From Bradyrhizobium sp. S69 (GTDB lineage Bacteria; Pseudomonadota; Alphaproteobacteria; Rhizobiales; Xanthobacteraceae): a stretch of 64,000 bases of DNA. A model generated the notes under the pieces. That model did not search any database, was not told the DNA's origin, and saw only the letters and a program-made list of their open reading frames with translations. The stretch spans positions 253,122 to 317,121 of the forward strand of contig NZ_LMUK01000043.1 of the NCBI RefSeq assembly GCF_009766005.1. Direction: 5' to 3'. The stretch's first letter is position 1. Every line of letters begins with the position of its first letter. Shown here piece after piece: positions 53,613 through 62,107 of this stretch. The translations under genes and the position numbers were made by a program.

Positions 53613-54259
53613 TGGACGCGATCCCAACCCCTGACGCCGTTACGTTCGACTTCCGAACCCTGTCGGCGCGCGACCGCTACAAGCTCATGATCGGCACCGT
53701 GGTGCCGCGGCCGATCGCGCTGGTGACGACGGTCGACGGCGAAGGGCGGATCAATGCCGCGCCGTTCAGTTTCTTCAATTGCCTGTCGGCGGATCCGCCG
53801 ATCCTGGCGCTCGGAGTCGAGAACTTCCCCGATATGTCGTTCAAGCACACCGCCCACAATATTCGCCAGACCGAAGTGTTCACGGTCAACATCGTATCGC
53901 GCGCGATCGCCGAGGCGATGCATGTCTGCGCGGTGCCGTTTGCCCCAGGCCATGATGAGCTCCAGGCCGCGGGACTGACCGCAATGCCCGGCGCCGTGGT
54001 GGCTTCGCCCTGGATAAAGGAGGCGCCGGCGTCGTTCGAATGCCGCCGCCATGTGACGCTGGAGCTCGGCAAATCACGCCAGATCATTCTGGGCGAGATC
54101 GTGTTCGCGCATTACCAGCGCGACATCATCGATGTCGACCGGATGCGGATCGACCCCGCCAAACTTGACGCCATCGCCCGCCTCGGCGGCGATACCTGCG
54201 CCACCATCCGCGACCGCTTCGAAATGCCGACGCCGACACTAGCCGATTTCGAGGCATGA
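53609..54259 (+). CDS. Flavin reductase-like domain protein
   Basis: A 216-residue FMN-binding split-barrel protein: GTVVPRPIALVTTVDGEGRINAAPFSFFNCLSADPPILALG is the flavin site, and LGEIVFAHYQRDII is near the end. It reduces flavin with NAD(P)H or acts as a flavoenzyme. Its ATG overlaps the DUF1989 stop and its stop overlaps the amidohydrolase start, so it belongs to that pathway; no monooxygenase partner is visible. Confidence 0.88.
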   Translation: MMDAIPTPDAVTFDFRTLSARDRYKLMIGTVVPRPIALVTTVDGEGRINAAPFSFFNCLSADPPILALGVENFPDMSFKHTAHNIRQTEVFTVNIVSRAIAEAMHVCAVPFAPGHDELQAAGLTAMPGAVVASPWIKEAPASFECRRHVTLELGKSRQIILGEIVFAHYQRDIIDVDRMRIDPAKLDAIARLGGDTCATIRDRFEMPTPTLADFEA

Positions 54260-55761
54260 TAGCACGCCGCACCATCATTCGCGGCGGCCTCGTGCTCGAT
54301 GCGGCGGGCGGAGCCGCTGCAAAGGACATCCTGATTCAGGACGGCCTGATTCTCGCGATCGACGCTCCCGGCTTTGGCGTATCGGACGACGCCGAGGTGT
54401 TGTCGGCCGCCGACCGAATGCTGATTCCGGGCCTGGTCAACGCGCATACGCATTCCCACGGCGCCCTCAATCGCGGCGCGGTCGACGACAAGGTCTCGCT
54501 CGAGATGTTCCTGACCGGCGCGGGCTCCAGCACCCGGTCGCGCGGCATCGACGACAAATATCTCAGCGCCGCCTTGTCCGCGGCCGAGATGATCCGCAAG
54601 GGATGCACCGCCTGTTTTGACCTGACCGTCGAATTCCCAGGCCCGACACGTGAAGGGATTTCCGCTGTCGCCCGCGCCTATCGCGATTCCGGCATGCGCG
54701 CGGTGGTGGCGCCGATGATCGCCGACCGCACTATCTATCAGGCGCTGCCGGGCCTGCTGGAGGCATTGCCGGATGAAGTGCGCGCGCAGGTCGCGGATAT
54801 GCGCGCCGCGCCGATCGATCAGACATTTTCGGTCTGTGACGAGATTCTGTCGAATTGGGAATTCGACCGCCGCTTTGTCCGCCCGGCGCTCGGCCCGACG
54901 ATACCGCTGTATTGCTCCGACGAATTCCTGGTCCGTTGCGCCGAACTCGCAACCCAGCACGGCATACCGCTACAGACCCATCTGGCGGAATCGCGTGCGC
55001 AAGGCGCCATTGGACAAGCCCGATACGGCCGGAGCCTGGTCGAACATCTCGATGCCATCGGCTTTCTGTCCGAACGCCTCAGCGCGGCGCATGCGATCTG
55101 GCTCGGCGACGATGACACAGCACGGCTGGGACAGGCCGGCGTCAAGGTCGCGCACAACCCGTCGAGCAATCTTCGGCTGGGATCGGGCGTGGCGCCGGTG
55201 CGCCAGATGCTGAAAGCCGGCGTCACCGTTGGTATCGGCACCGACGCCAGCAACACCTCCGACGGACAGAACATGTTCGAGGCGACCCGGCTCGCATCCT
55301 ATTTGTCGCGGATCGAGGGTCCGGCCACCGCGCAATGGATCTCGGCGCAACAGGCGTTTGGTCTGGCGACCGAGGGATCGGCCAAGGTGTTGGGCTTCGA
55401 GAGGATTGGCAGACTGGCGCCGGGCTACGAGGCCGACATCGTCTTCCTGCGGCTCGACAGCCCGCATTTCGTGCCGCTGCGCGCGCCGTTGCTGCAGATG
55501 GTATTCGGCGAGAACGGCGCGTCGGTCGACACCGTCATGATCGGCGGCCGCGTGGTGTTTCGCGACGGCAAGCTGTTGACGCTCGATGAAGCCGTGCTGC
55601 GGCGGCAGGCGCAGGAAGCGGCTGACCGGTTGGATCGGGCCGACGGCACCCCGCGCGGCTCGACCACGGTCGTTTCGCAACTGGTCGGCGCGTTCTGCGC
55701 GGCGCAAGGTTGCCTCGGCCACAAGCTCCCGCGAAAGCTCAACCTGGCCTGCGAAGGCTGA
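54256..55761 (+). CDS. Amidohydrolase of the TrzN/AtzA/guanine-deaminase group
   Basis: A 501-residue metal-dependent deaminase/hydrolase. Metal motif NAHTHSHG, then QTHLAES, AAHAIWL and Asp in GTDASNTSDGQN; the C-terminal beta sandwich is rebuilt by GYEADIVFLRLDSPHF. Relatives deaminate guanine, S-adenosylhomocysteine or s-triazines. The C-terminal ~55 residues, ending in KLPRKLNLACEG, are an odd extension. ATGA overlap with the flavin protein. Last gene of the DUF1989 operon. Confidence 0.88.
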   Translation: MIARRTIIRGGLVLDAAGGAAAKDILIQDGLILAIDAPGFGVSDDAEVLSAADRMLIPGLVNAHTHSHGALNRGAVDDKVSLEMFLTGAGSSTRSRGIDDKYLSAALSAAEMIRKGCTACFDLTVEFPGPTREGISAVARAYRDSGMRAVVAPMIADRTIYQALPGLLEALPDEVRAQVADMRAAPIDQTFSVCDEILSNWEFDRRFVRPALGPTIPLYCSDEFLVRCAELATQHGIPLQTHLAESRAQGAIGQARYGRSLVEHLDAIGFLSERLSAAHAIWLGDDDTARLGQAGVKVAHNPSSNLRLGSGVAPVRQMLKAGVTVGIGTDASNTSDGQNMFEATRLASYLSRIEGPATAQWISAQQAFGLATEGSAKVLGFERIGRLAPGYEADIVFLRLDSPHFVPLRAPLLQMVFGENGASVDTVMIGGRVVFRDGKLLTLDEAVLRRQAQEAADRLDRADGTPRGSTTVVSQLVGAFCAAQGCLGHKLPRKLNLACEG

Positions 55762-55864
55762 GCGTTCGCCGACGGCGCAGTTTGCGAAAAGCGGATTCCG
55801 ACCTTCTTGCGCGGCTTCGAGCAACGGAATCACCCGCCAAAAGGGTAAAGCCTGCTTAACTCTC

Positions 55865-55874
55865 TTGCATACAA
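55865..55874. promoter_or_regulatory. Candidate GntR operator before the BMP/ABC operon
   Basis: TTGCATACAA matches TTGTATACAG at 52485 in eight of ten positions and stands in the upstream region of the second forward operon. If bound by the GntR protein it would tie both operons into one regulon. Inferred. Confidence 0.35.
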
Positions 55875-55996
55875 TACAAAAAATAAGCCTATTTTTTAAT
55901 CCTACCAATCGCTGCTTAAAATTTTCACCCGGCAAATACTCTTATATTATTATATATATTTCAAATACTTATAAGAAAAAGCCCTTCAATTAGGCA

Positions 55997-56013
55997 TTGG
56001 CACGAAGATTGCG
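55997..56013 (+). promoter_or_regulatory. Sigma-54 (RpoN) promoter
   Basis: TTGGCACGAAGATTGCG has the -24 GG (55999-56000) and -12 GC (56011-56012) separated by exactly 10 bases and matches the YTGGCACG-N4-TTGC consensus almost perfectly. It is 77 bases before the BMP start. RpoN use with NtrC implies induction under nitrogen limitation. Confidence 0.85.
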
Positions 56014-56089
56014 AATCTGGCTCCGGGCTCCGCCGCTCAGGCGAAGCCGCAGGATTTAGCGGCGGTCCGTCCGCCAGAGGGAGCAACCA

Positions 56090-57199
56090 ATGGATTTTGG
56101 CAGGATTTCACGGCGGCATCTCTTGCAGGGGGGCGCCGCGCTGACACTCGGCTCCGCTTTGGGCGTGCGTTCCGCCGCCGCAGCCGACATGACGGTCGGT
56201 TTCATCTATGTCGGCTCGCGCGACGACTACGGCTACAACCAGGCCCACGCGCAAGGCGCCGCGGCGCTGAAGAAGATGTCCGGCCTCAAGGTAGTCGAGG
56301 AAGAAAAGGTCCCGGAAACCGACGCAGTCGAAAAGACCATGGAGTCCATGATCAACCTCGACGGCGCGACACTGCTGTTCCCAACCTCGTTCGGCTACTA
56401 CAGTCCGCACGTGCTCAAGACGGCGGCCAAATATCCGAAGGTCACTTTCGAGCATTGCGGCGGCCTGTGGACCGACAAGGATCCGAAGAACGCCGGCAGC
56501 TATTTTGGTTATATCGATGAAGCCCAGTTCATCTCGGGCATCGTCGCCGGCCACTCCACCAAGACCGGAAAGCTCGGCTTCGTCGCGGCCAAGCCGATCC
56601 CGCAGGTGCTGCGCAACATCAACGCCTTCACGCTCGGCGCGAAACTTGCAAACCCCAAGGCCACCACGCAGGTGATCTTCACGGGGGACTGGTCGATGCC
56701 GGTCAAGGAAGCCGAAGCCACCAATAGCCTGATCGATCAGGGCGTCGATGTCCTGACCTGTCACGTCGACGGACCGAAGACCATGGTCGAGAACGCCGCG
56801 AAACGTGGCGCGATGGTATGCGGCTATCACGTCAACCAGTCGCCGCTGGCGCCGAAAGCCTACCTCACCGGCGCGGAATGGAACTGGGAAGCGCTGTATC
56901 CCAAATTCGTCAAGATGATCCAGTCCGGCGAGAAAATCCCGAACTTCTACCGCGGCGGCCTCAAGGAAGAGATCGTCAAATGCTCGCCCTATGGCGAGGC
57001 GGTATCGGCGGAAGCCCGCAAGCATGCCGACGACATCAAGGCTCAACTGGTCGCCGGCACCTATACCATCTTCAAGGGCCCGATCATGGACAACAAGGGC
57101 AAGACCGTGATCGCGGCCGGCACCGATCGCGGCCAGAAGGATCCCGAACTCGAAAAGATGGATTATCTGGTGGAAGGCGTCATCGGAGCGACTTCATGA
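56090..57199 (+). CDS. BMP-family ABC substrate-binding protein
   Basis: A 369-residue periplasmic binding protein, paralogue of the one at 50307. Signal ISRRHLLQGGAALTLGSALG with twin Arg, then VGFIYVGSRDDYGYNQAHAQ, ATLLFPTSFGYYSPHV and LTCHVDGPKTMVENAA. BMP proteins bind nucleosides or purine/pyrimidine-like ligands. First gene of the sigma-54-driven operon; its stop overlaps the permease ATG. Confidence 0.92.
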   Translation: MDFGRISRRHLLQGGAALTLGSALGVRSAAAADMTVGFIYVGSRDDYGYNQAHAQGAAALKKMSGLKVVEEEKVPETDAVEKTMESMINLDGATLLFPTSFGYYSPHVLKTAAKYPKVTFEHCGGLWTDKDPKNAGSYFGYIDEAQFISGIVAGHSTKTGKLGFVAAKPIPQVLRNINAFTLGAKLANPKATTQVIFTGDWSMPVKEAEATNSLIDQGVDVLTCHVDGPKTMVENAAKRGAMVCGYHVNQSPLAPKAYLTGAEWNWEALYPKFVKMIQSGEKIPNFYRGGLKEEIVKCSPYGEAVSAEARKHADDIKAQLVAGTYTIFKGPIMDNKGKTVIAAGTDRGQKDPELEKMDYLVEGVIGATS

Positions 57200-58305
57200 C
57201 CACTGACGTGGCAGAGCCGGTCGACGCGGTCGCGGTAGCACCAGCCGCCGATCCCGGATTCCTGCAACGCTACGGCACCTCCATCGAATACATCCTGATT
57301 CCGAGCGCGGCACTGATCGCCGCGCTCGGCGTGTTCGGCATCTTCGTGTTCCTGTTCGGCAAGAACCCGCTCGACCTGTATTTCTACATGTATCAAGGCG
57401 CGTTCGGCACCTGGTTCTCCTGGCAGAACAGTCTTACCCGCGCAGCGCCTTTGATCCTCACCGCGCTATGTACGGCGCTGCCCGCGCAGCTCGGCATGGT
57501 CATCATCGGCGGCGAAGGCGCGCTGTTGATCGGCGCGCTGTCCGCCACCGGCGTGGCGCTATTGCTGCAATCGGCGCCTCCTTTGGTGGTGCAACTGGCG
57601 ATGGCCTGCGGCGGCATGATCGGCGGCGGTCTCTGGATCATGCTCTCGGGAGGCTTGCGCCAGTTCCGCGGCGTCAATGAAACGATATCGAGTTTGCTTT
57701 TGGTCTACATCGCACTCGCGATCCTCAACCATCTGGTCGAAGGCCCGATGCGCGACCCCGCCAGTCTCAACAAGCCGTCGACCCGCGAAATCGGCGCCGC
57801 CAACATGATCGGCTCGATCCCCGGCACCGACGTGCATTGGGGCCTGGTGTTCGGCATCATCGCCGCGATCGCATCCTATATCCTGATCTATCACACTGTG
57901 TTCGGCTTCGCCGCCCGCGTCGCCGGCGGCAACATCCGCGCTGCCAAGATCGTCGGCCTCGGTGTCAGCAAGCTCATCCTGACGATCTGCTTTTTGGCCG
58001 GCGCGTCGGCGGGTCTGGCGGGCATGGTCGAGGTCGCCGCGGTGCAGGGCCGCACCAACGCCAACCTCGCTGCCGGCTACGGCTTTACCGGCATTCTGGT
58101 CGCCTTCCTGTCGCGGCAGAATCCGCTGGCCATCATTCCGGTCGCCATCCTGCTCGGCGGCATCAGCGCCAGCGGCGGGTTGTTGCAACGCAGGCTCGGT
58201 CTTCCCGACGCCTCGGTGCAGGTGCTGCAGGGCATCATCTTTGTGTTCGTTCTCGCCAGCGACGCGCTGTACGGACGAATAGGCTTCCTGAAAGGAAAAT
58301 CCTGA
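57196..58305 (+). CDS. ABC transporter permease (nucleoside/BmpD type)
   Basis: A 369-residue inner-membrane permease of the BPD_transp_2 family with ~9 TM segments: MVIIGGEGALLIGALSATGVAL, GVNETISSLLLVYIALAILNHL and NANLAAGYGFTGILVAFLSRQNPLA. It is one half of the translocation channel. Overlaps BMP (ATGA) and is adjoined by the second permease (TGATG). Confidence 0.93.
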   Translation: MTTDVAEPVDAVAVAPAADPGFLQRYGTSIEYILIPSAALIAALGVFGIFVFLFGKNPLDLYFYMYQGAFGTWFSWQNSLTRAAPLILTALCTALPAQLGMVIIGGEGALLIGALSATGVALLLQSAPPLVVQLAMACGGMIGGGLWIMLSGGLRQFRGVNETISSLLLVYIALAILNHLVEGPMRDPASLNKPSTREIGAANMIGSIPGTDVHWGLVFGIIAAIASYILIYHTVFGFAARVAGGNIRAAKIVGLGVSKLILTICFLAGASAGLAGMVEVAAVQGRTNANLAAGYGFTGILVAFLSRQNPLAIIPVAILLGGISASGGLLQRRLGLPDASVQVLQGIIFVFVLASDALYGRIGFLKGKS

Positions 58306-59231
58306 TGGCGGACGGAACGATCGGGCTCTGGACCGTGCCGCTCGCGGTGTTCGGCGGCGCCATCCGCGTCTCCACGCCGTTCCTGTTCGTCAGCCTCGGC
58401 GAATGCATCACCGAGCGCTCCGGGCGCATCAATCTCGGCCTCGAAGGCACGCTGGTGATGGGCGCAATGAGCGCCTATGGCATCTCTTACCTGACCGGAT
58501 CGCCCTGGCTCGGCGTGCTCGCCGCCGGCCTTGCCGGTTCGCTGCTCGGCGCGCTGCATGCCGGTATCTGCTCGCTGCCGCGCGTCAACGACATCGCGGT
58601 CGGCATCGCGCTGATGCTGTTCGGAACCGGGTTGGCATTTTATCTCGGCAAGCCGCTGATCGAGCCCACGGCCCCAAGACTTCCCGCGATCGATTTCGGA
58701 TGGTGGAGCGATATTTCTCAGGTTCGCGCCGCGTTGCGCATCAACGTATTGTTTTTGCTTGGCGTCGTCCTCGCGCCAATTCTCGGCTGGGCATTTCGCA
58801 CCACGCGCTGGGGCCTGTTGATCCGCACTGCCGGCGAAAGCTCCGATTCCGCGCGCGCGATGGGATATTCCGTGCTCGGCATAAGGCTGCGCGCCACCAT
58901 GGTCGGCGGCTTCCTGGCCGGCATCGGCGGCTCATTCCTGTCGCTGTTCTATCCCGGAAGCTGGAACGAGGGCCTCTCCAGCGGCCAGGGCATCACCGCG
59001 GTGGCGCTGGTGATCTTCGCGCGCTGGGATCCGATGCTGTGCCTGTGGGCATCGCTGGCTTTTGGCGGCGCGGCAGCGCTCGGGCCGGCGCTGCAATCGG
59101 TCGGCGTCACCTCGGGCTATCATCTGTTCAATGCGGCGCCTTACATCCTGACGCTGGCGATCATGATCATCACCTGCTCGCCGAAGCGCACCTTGACCGG
59201 CGCGCCGGCCGAACTGTCGATCACAAGGTAA
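58305..59231 (+). CDS. ABC transporter permease, second subunit
   Basis: A 308-residue permease with ~8 TM segments: CITERSGRINLGLEGTLVMGAM (family EAA-like part), GICSLPRVNDIAVGIALMLFGTGLAF and GQGITAVALVIFARWDPM. Partners the protein at 57196 for import of a nucleoside-like or small nitrogen compound. Confidence 0.93.
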   Translation: MADGTIGLWTVPLAVFGGAIRVSTPFLFVSLGECITERSGRINLGLEGTLVMGAMSAYGISYLTGSPWLGVLAAGLAGSLLGALHAGICSLPRVNDIAVGIALMLFGTGLAFYLGKPLIEPTAPRLPAIDFGWWSDISQVRAALRINVLFLLGVVLAPILGWAFRTTRWGLLIRTAGESSDSARAMGYSVLGIRLRATMVGGFLAGIGGSFLSLFYPGSWNEGLSSGQGITAVALVIFARWDPMLCLWASLAFGGAAALGPALQSVGVTSGYHLFNAAPYILTLAIMIITCSPKRTLTGAPAELSITR

Positions 59232-59272
59232 TCGCACGTCGCAAGAGCTAGGACCACAGCAAGGACAAAACC

Positions 59273-59956
59273 ATGGCTGAGCGCTATCTGAAGTCCGAAC
59301 CCTACGCGTGGCCGTATAATGGCGATCTGCGCCCGAAAAATACCGCGCTGATTATCATCGATATGCAGACCGACTTCTGCGGCGTCGGCGGCTACGTCGA
59401 CAAGATGGGGTATGATCTGTCGCTGACGCGGGCGCCGATCGAACCGATCAAGAAGTTGCTTGGCGTGATGCGCGCCCAGGGCTTTCACATCATCCACACC
59501 CGCGAAGGCCATCGCCCCGACCTCTCCGACCTGCCGGACAACAAGCGCTGGCGCTCGCGGCAGATCGGCGCCGGGATCGGCGATCCCGGGCCCTGCGGCC
59601 GCGTGCTGGTGCGCGGCGAAGCCGGCTGGGAGATCATCCCTGATCTGGCGCCGCTGCCGGGCGAACCGATCATCGACAAGCCGGGCAAGGGCTCGTTCTG
59701 CGCCACCGACCTGGAGCTGATGCTGCGGCTGCGCGGCATCGAAAACCTCGTGCTGACCGGCATCACCACCGACGTCTGCGTCCACACCACGATGCGCGAG
59801 GCCAACGATCGCGGCTTCGAATGCGTGCTGGTCGAGGACTGCTGCGCCGCTACCGACAAGAGCAATCACGAGCACGCGCTGAAGATGATCAAGATGCAGG
59901 GCGGCGTGTTCGGCGCCGTCGCAACCTCCGGGGCGTTTATCGAGGCCGTATCATGA
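59273..59956 (+). CDS. biuH: Biuret amidohydrolase (cysteine hydrolase)
   Basis: A 227-residue isochorismatase-fold hydrolase, biuret to allophanate and ammonia. The whole sequence, for example YDLSLTRAPIEPIKKLL, EGHRPDLSDLPDNKRWRSRQ and DKPGKGSFCATDLEL, follows the Rhizobium BiuH I recall. Catalytic Asp30, Lys136 and Cys169 are each six residues before the reported Asp36/Lys142/Cys175. It lies between permease and ATPase genes in one operon, ATGA-overlapping the ATPase, linking uptake with biuret breakdown. No allophanate hydrolase is in the window. Confidence 0.82.
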   Translation: MAERYLKSEPYAWPYNGDLRPKNTALIIIDMQTDFCGVGGYVDKMGYDLSLTRAPIEPIKKLLGVMRAQGFHIIHTREGHRPDLSDLPDNKRWRSRQIGAGIGDPGPCGRVLVRGEAGWEIIPDLAPLPGEPIIDKPGKGSFCATDLELMLRLRGIENLVLTGITTDVCVHTTMREANDRGFECVLVEDCCAATDKSNHEHALKMIKMQGGVFGAVATSGAFIEAVS

Positions 59957-61485
59957 TCATCGGCGAGACGCCGCTCCCGGAGGGCGCACTCGGCGTCGAT
60001 GCGCTCGCGGTGACCATGAAGTTCGGCGACTTCCTCGCGCTCGACAATGTCGAACTCAAGGTGCGTCCGGGGTCGTTCCATGCGCTGCTCGGCGAAAACG
60101 GCGCCGGCAAGAGCACGCTGGTGAAATGCATCATGGGGTATTATCACGCGACCGAGGGCGAGATCCTGGTCGGCGGCCGTCAACAGGCGATCGCCAACCC
60201 AAAGGACGCGCATGCGCTCGGGCTCGGCATGGTGTACCAGCATTTCACCCTGGTGCCGGCGATGACGGTGGCGGAAAATCTCGTGCTGGCGCGCGACGAC
60301 GTGCCCGCGGTGGTGAACTGGGCCAAGGAGACCAGGGAGCTCGAGGCGTTCCTGGCGCGGATGCCGTTCAAGGTGCCGCTCAAGGCGCGGGTCTCCGACA
60401 TCTCCGCCGGCGAACGGCAAAAATGCGAAATCCTCAAGCAGCTCTATCTGAAGCGGCGCTTCCTGATCCTGGACGAGCCGACCTCGGTGCTGACGCCGGC
60501 CGAGGCCGACGAGGTCTTGGGCATGCTGCGCGCCATGGTCGTGGCCGGCGACCTGACCATCCTGATGATCACCCACAAATTCCGCGAGGTGATGGCGTTT
60601 GCCGATGACGTCACCATCCTGCGCCGCGGCAAGCTCGCCGGCCACGGCCGGGTTGCCGATCTCACGCCGGACGACATGGCGCGCACCATGATCGGTGCCG
60701 AGGAATTGACGGTGCAGCCGGCGCGTTCAGGCGAAGTCACCGCAGCGCGGCTCGAACTCGACAAACTGAACGCGCTGGACGATGCTGGCGCGGTCGCCGT
60801 GCACGACGTTTCGCTGTCGATCCGCGGCGGTGAGATCGTCGGCATCGCCGGCGTCTCCGGCAACGGCCAGCGCCAGCTGGTCGAAGTGCTCGCCGGCCAG
60901 CGCGAGGCCGAGAGCGGTGAAATCCGGGTGATCGGCGAGGTCTATCATGCCAGCCGCGAGGAAATGCGGCGGCACAAGATGTCGCTGTTGCCCGAAGAAC
61001 CCCTCAAGAACGCCTGCGTCGGCGGCATGAGCGTCGCCGACAATCTCGCGTTCCGCGAATTCGACCGCAGCCCGTTTGCCAGCGGCGGCTGGTGGCTCAA
61101 CGGCGCGGCGTTCCGCGACGATGCCGAGAAGAAGATCGGGCTCTACAAGATCAAGACCCGCGGACCGGATACGCCGATTGCGGCGTTGTCGGGCGGCAAC
61201 GTGCAGCGCGCCGTGCTGGCGCGCGAACTCGGCGGCGACGTCGAAGTCCTGATCGCAGCCAATCCCTGCTTCGGCCTCGATTTCGCAGCGGTGGCGCAGA
61301 TCCATGCCGAGATCATGGCGGCGCGCAACCGCGGCGCCGCGGTGCTATTGGTCAGCGAGGACCTTGACGAACTGCTGGAACTGTCCGATCGCCTGGTGGT
61401 GATGTTCCACGGCCAGTTCGTCTACGAGGCGCGCGCCGGCCAAACCGACCTCACCGAAATCGGACGACACATGGCGGGGCACTAG
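59953..61485 (+). CDS. ABC transporter ATPase, two fused nucleotide-binding domains
   Basis: A 510-residue sugar/nucleoside-type ATPase. Domain 1: Walker A GENGAGKST, Q-loop VYQHF, signature ISAGERQ and Walker B FLILDEPTSVL. Domain 2 (~260-500): degenerate Walker A GVSGNGQRQL without the Lys-Ser/Thr, signature LSGGNVQRAVLA, and Walker B LIAANPCFGLD lacking Glu. Asymmetric active sites are normal for this family. Stop TAG runs into a palindromic repeat. Confidence 0.93.
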   Translation: MIIGETPLPEGALGVDALAVTMKFGDFLALDNVELKVRPGSFHALLGENGAGKSTLVKCIMGYYHATEGEILVGGRQQAIANPKDAHALGLGMVYQHFTLVPAMTVAENLVLARDDVPAVVNWAKETRELEAFLARMPFKVPLKARVSDISAGERQKCEILKQLYLKRRFLILDEPTSVLTPAEADEVLGMLRAMVVAGDLTILMITHKFREVMAFADDVTILRRGKLAGHGRVADLTPDDMARTMIGAEELTVQPARSGEVTAARLELDKLNALDDAGAVAVHDVSLSIRGGEIVGIAGVSGNGQRQLVEVLAGQREAESGEIRVIGEVYHASREEMRRHKMSLLPEEPLKNACVGGMSVADNLAFREFDRSPFASGGWWLNGAAFRDDAEKKIGLYKIKTRGPDTPIAALSGGNVQRAVLARELGGDVEVLIAANPCFGLDFAAVAQIHAEIMAARNRGAAVLLVSEDLDELLELSDRLVVMFHGQFVYEARAGQTDLTEIGRHMAGH

Positions 61486-61557
61486 AGCATGATCCGAAAA
61501 AGTGGGAACCGGTTTTCCTCGGGACAAACGCGAAGCGTTTGCCCGAAGATCATGCTC
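61485..61557. repeat. GAGCATGATC palindromic element
   Basis: GAGCATGATC at the left pairs with GATCATGCTC at the right, with an inner hairpin around AACGCGAAGCGTTT. This is a widespread Rhizobiales intergenic repeat. It starts in the ATPase stop codon and may cut expression of the deaminase gene behind it. Confidence 0.85.
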
Positions 61558-61574
61558 AAACAAGAAATGAACTT

Positions 61575-62075
61575 ATGAGCGACATCGCCCATCTCGACCC
61601 GAGCGAGCGCGACGATCATTTCCTGCGCCGTTCGTTCGAGGTTGCCCGCCGCGCCATGAGCCACGGCAATCACCCCTTCGGCGCGATTCTGGTCGATCGC
61701 AGCGGCAACGTGCTGATCGAGGTTGAGAACGGCTATATGCCCGATCATGATGGCACCGCGCATGCCGAGCGTTTGCTGGCGACCCAGGCCTGCACGACGC
61801 TGAGCCTGGAGATCCTCGGCGCGGCGACATTGTATTCGTCCGCCGAGCCGTGCGCGATGTGCGCGGGCGCGATGTATTGGGCCGGCATCGGCCGGCTGGT
61901 CTATGCCTTGAGCGAACACCGCCTGCGCGACATCACCGGCAATCATCCGGAAAACCCGACGTTGAACCTGCCCTGCCGCGAGGTCTTCGCGAGCGGCCAA
62001 CGATCGACCGAGGTCGTCGGGCCGCGGCTGGAGGACGAGGCCGCGGCGCTGCACGACGGCGTCTGGACGAAATAG
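61575..62075 (+). CDS. Cytidine/guanine-deaminase-fold nucleoside deaminase
   Basis: A 166-residue CMP/dCMP-deaminase-fold zinc enzyme: TAHAERL (His63, Glu65) and SSAEPCAMCAGAM (Cys93, Cys96) supply zinc and proton shuttle. Best fit is guanine deaminase or a tRNA-adenosine-deaminase-like enzyme. It follows the BMP/ABC operon behind a repeat. With the transporter family it suggests purine or pyrimidine salvage. Confidence 0.88.
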   Translation: MSDIAHLDPSERDDHFLRRSFEVARRAMSHGNHPFGAILVDRSGNVLIEVENGYMPDHDGTAHAERLLATQACTTLSLEILGAATLYSSAEPCAMCAGAMYWAGIGRLVYALSEHRLRDITGNHPENPTLNLPCREVFASGQRSTEVVGPRLEDEAAALHDGVWTK

Positions 62076-62107
62076 CGTTCGATCTTCCGCGGTCAGTCGA
62101 CAGTCTG

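Larger units (their letters stand above)
55762..56089. other. Regulatory gap before the BMP/ABC/biuret hydrolase operon
   Basis: About 330 bases. The first 100 are GC-rich and non-coding; 55850-55980 is strikingly A/T-rich (runs such as TATATTATTATATATATTTC), suited to bending or an enhancer region. A GntR-like box (55865) and a sigma-54 promoter (55997) follow. No gene. Confidence 0.7.
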
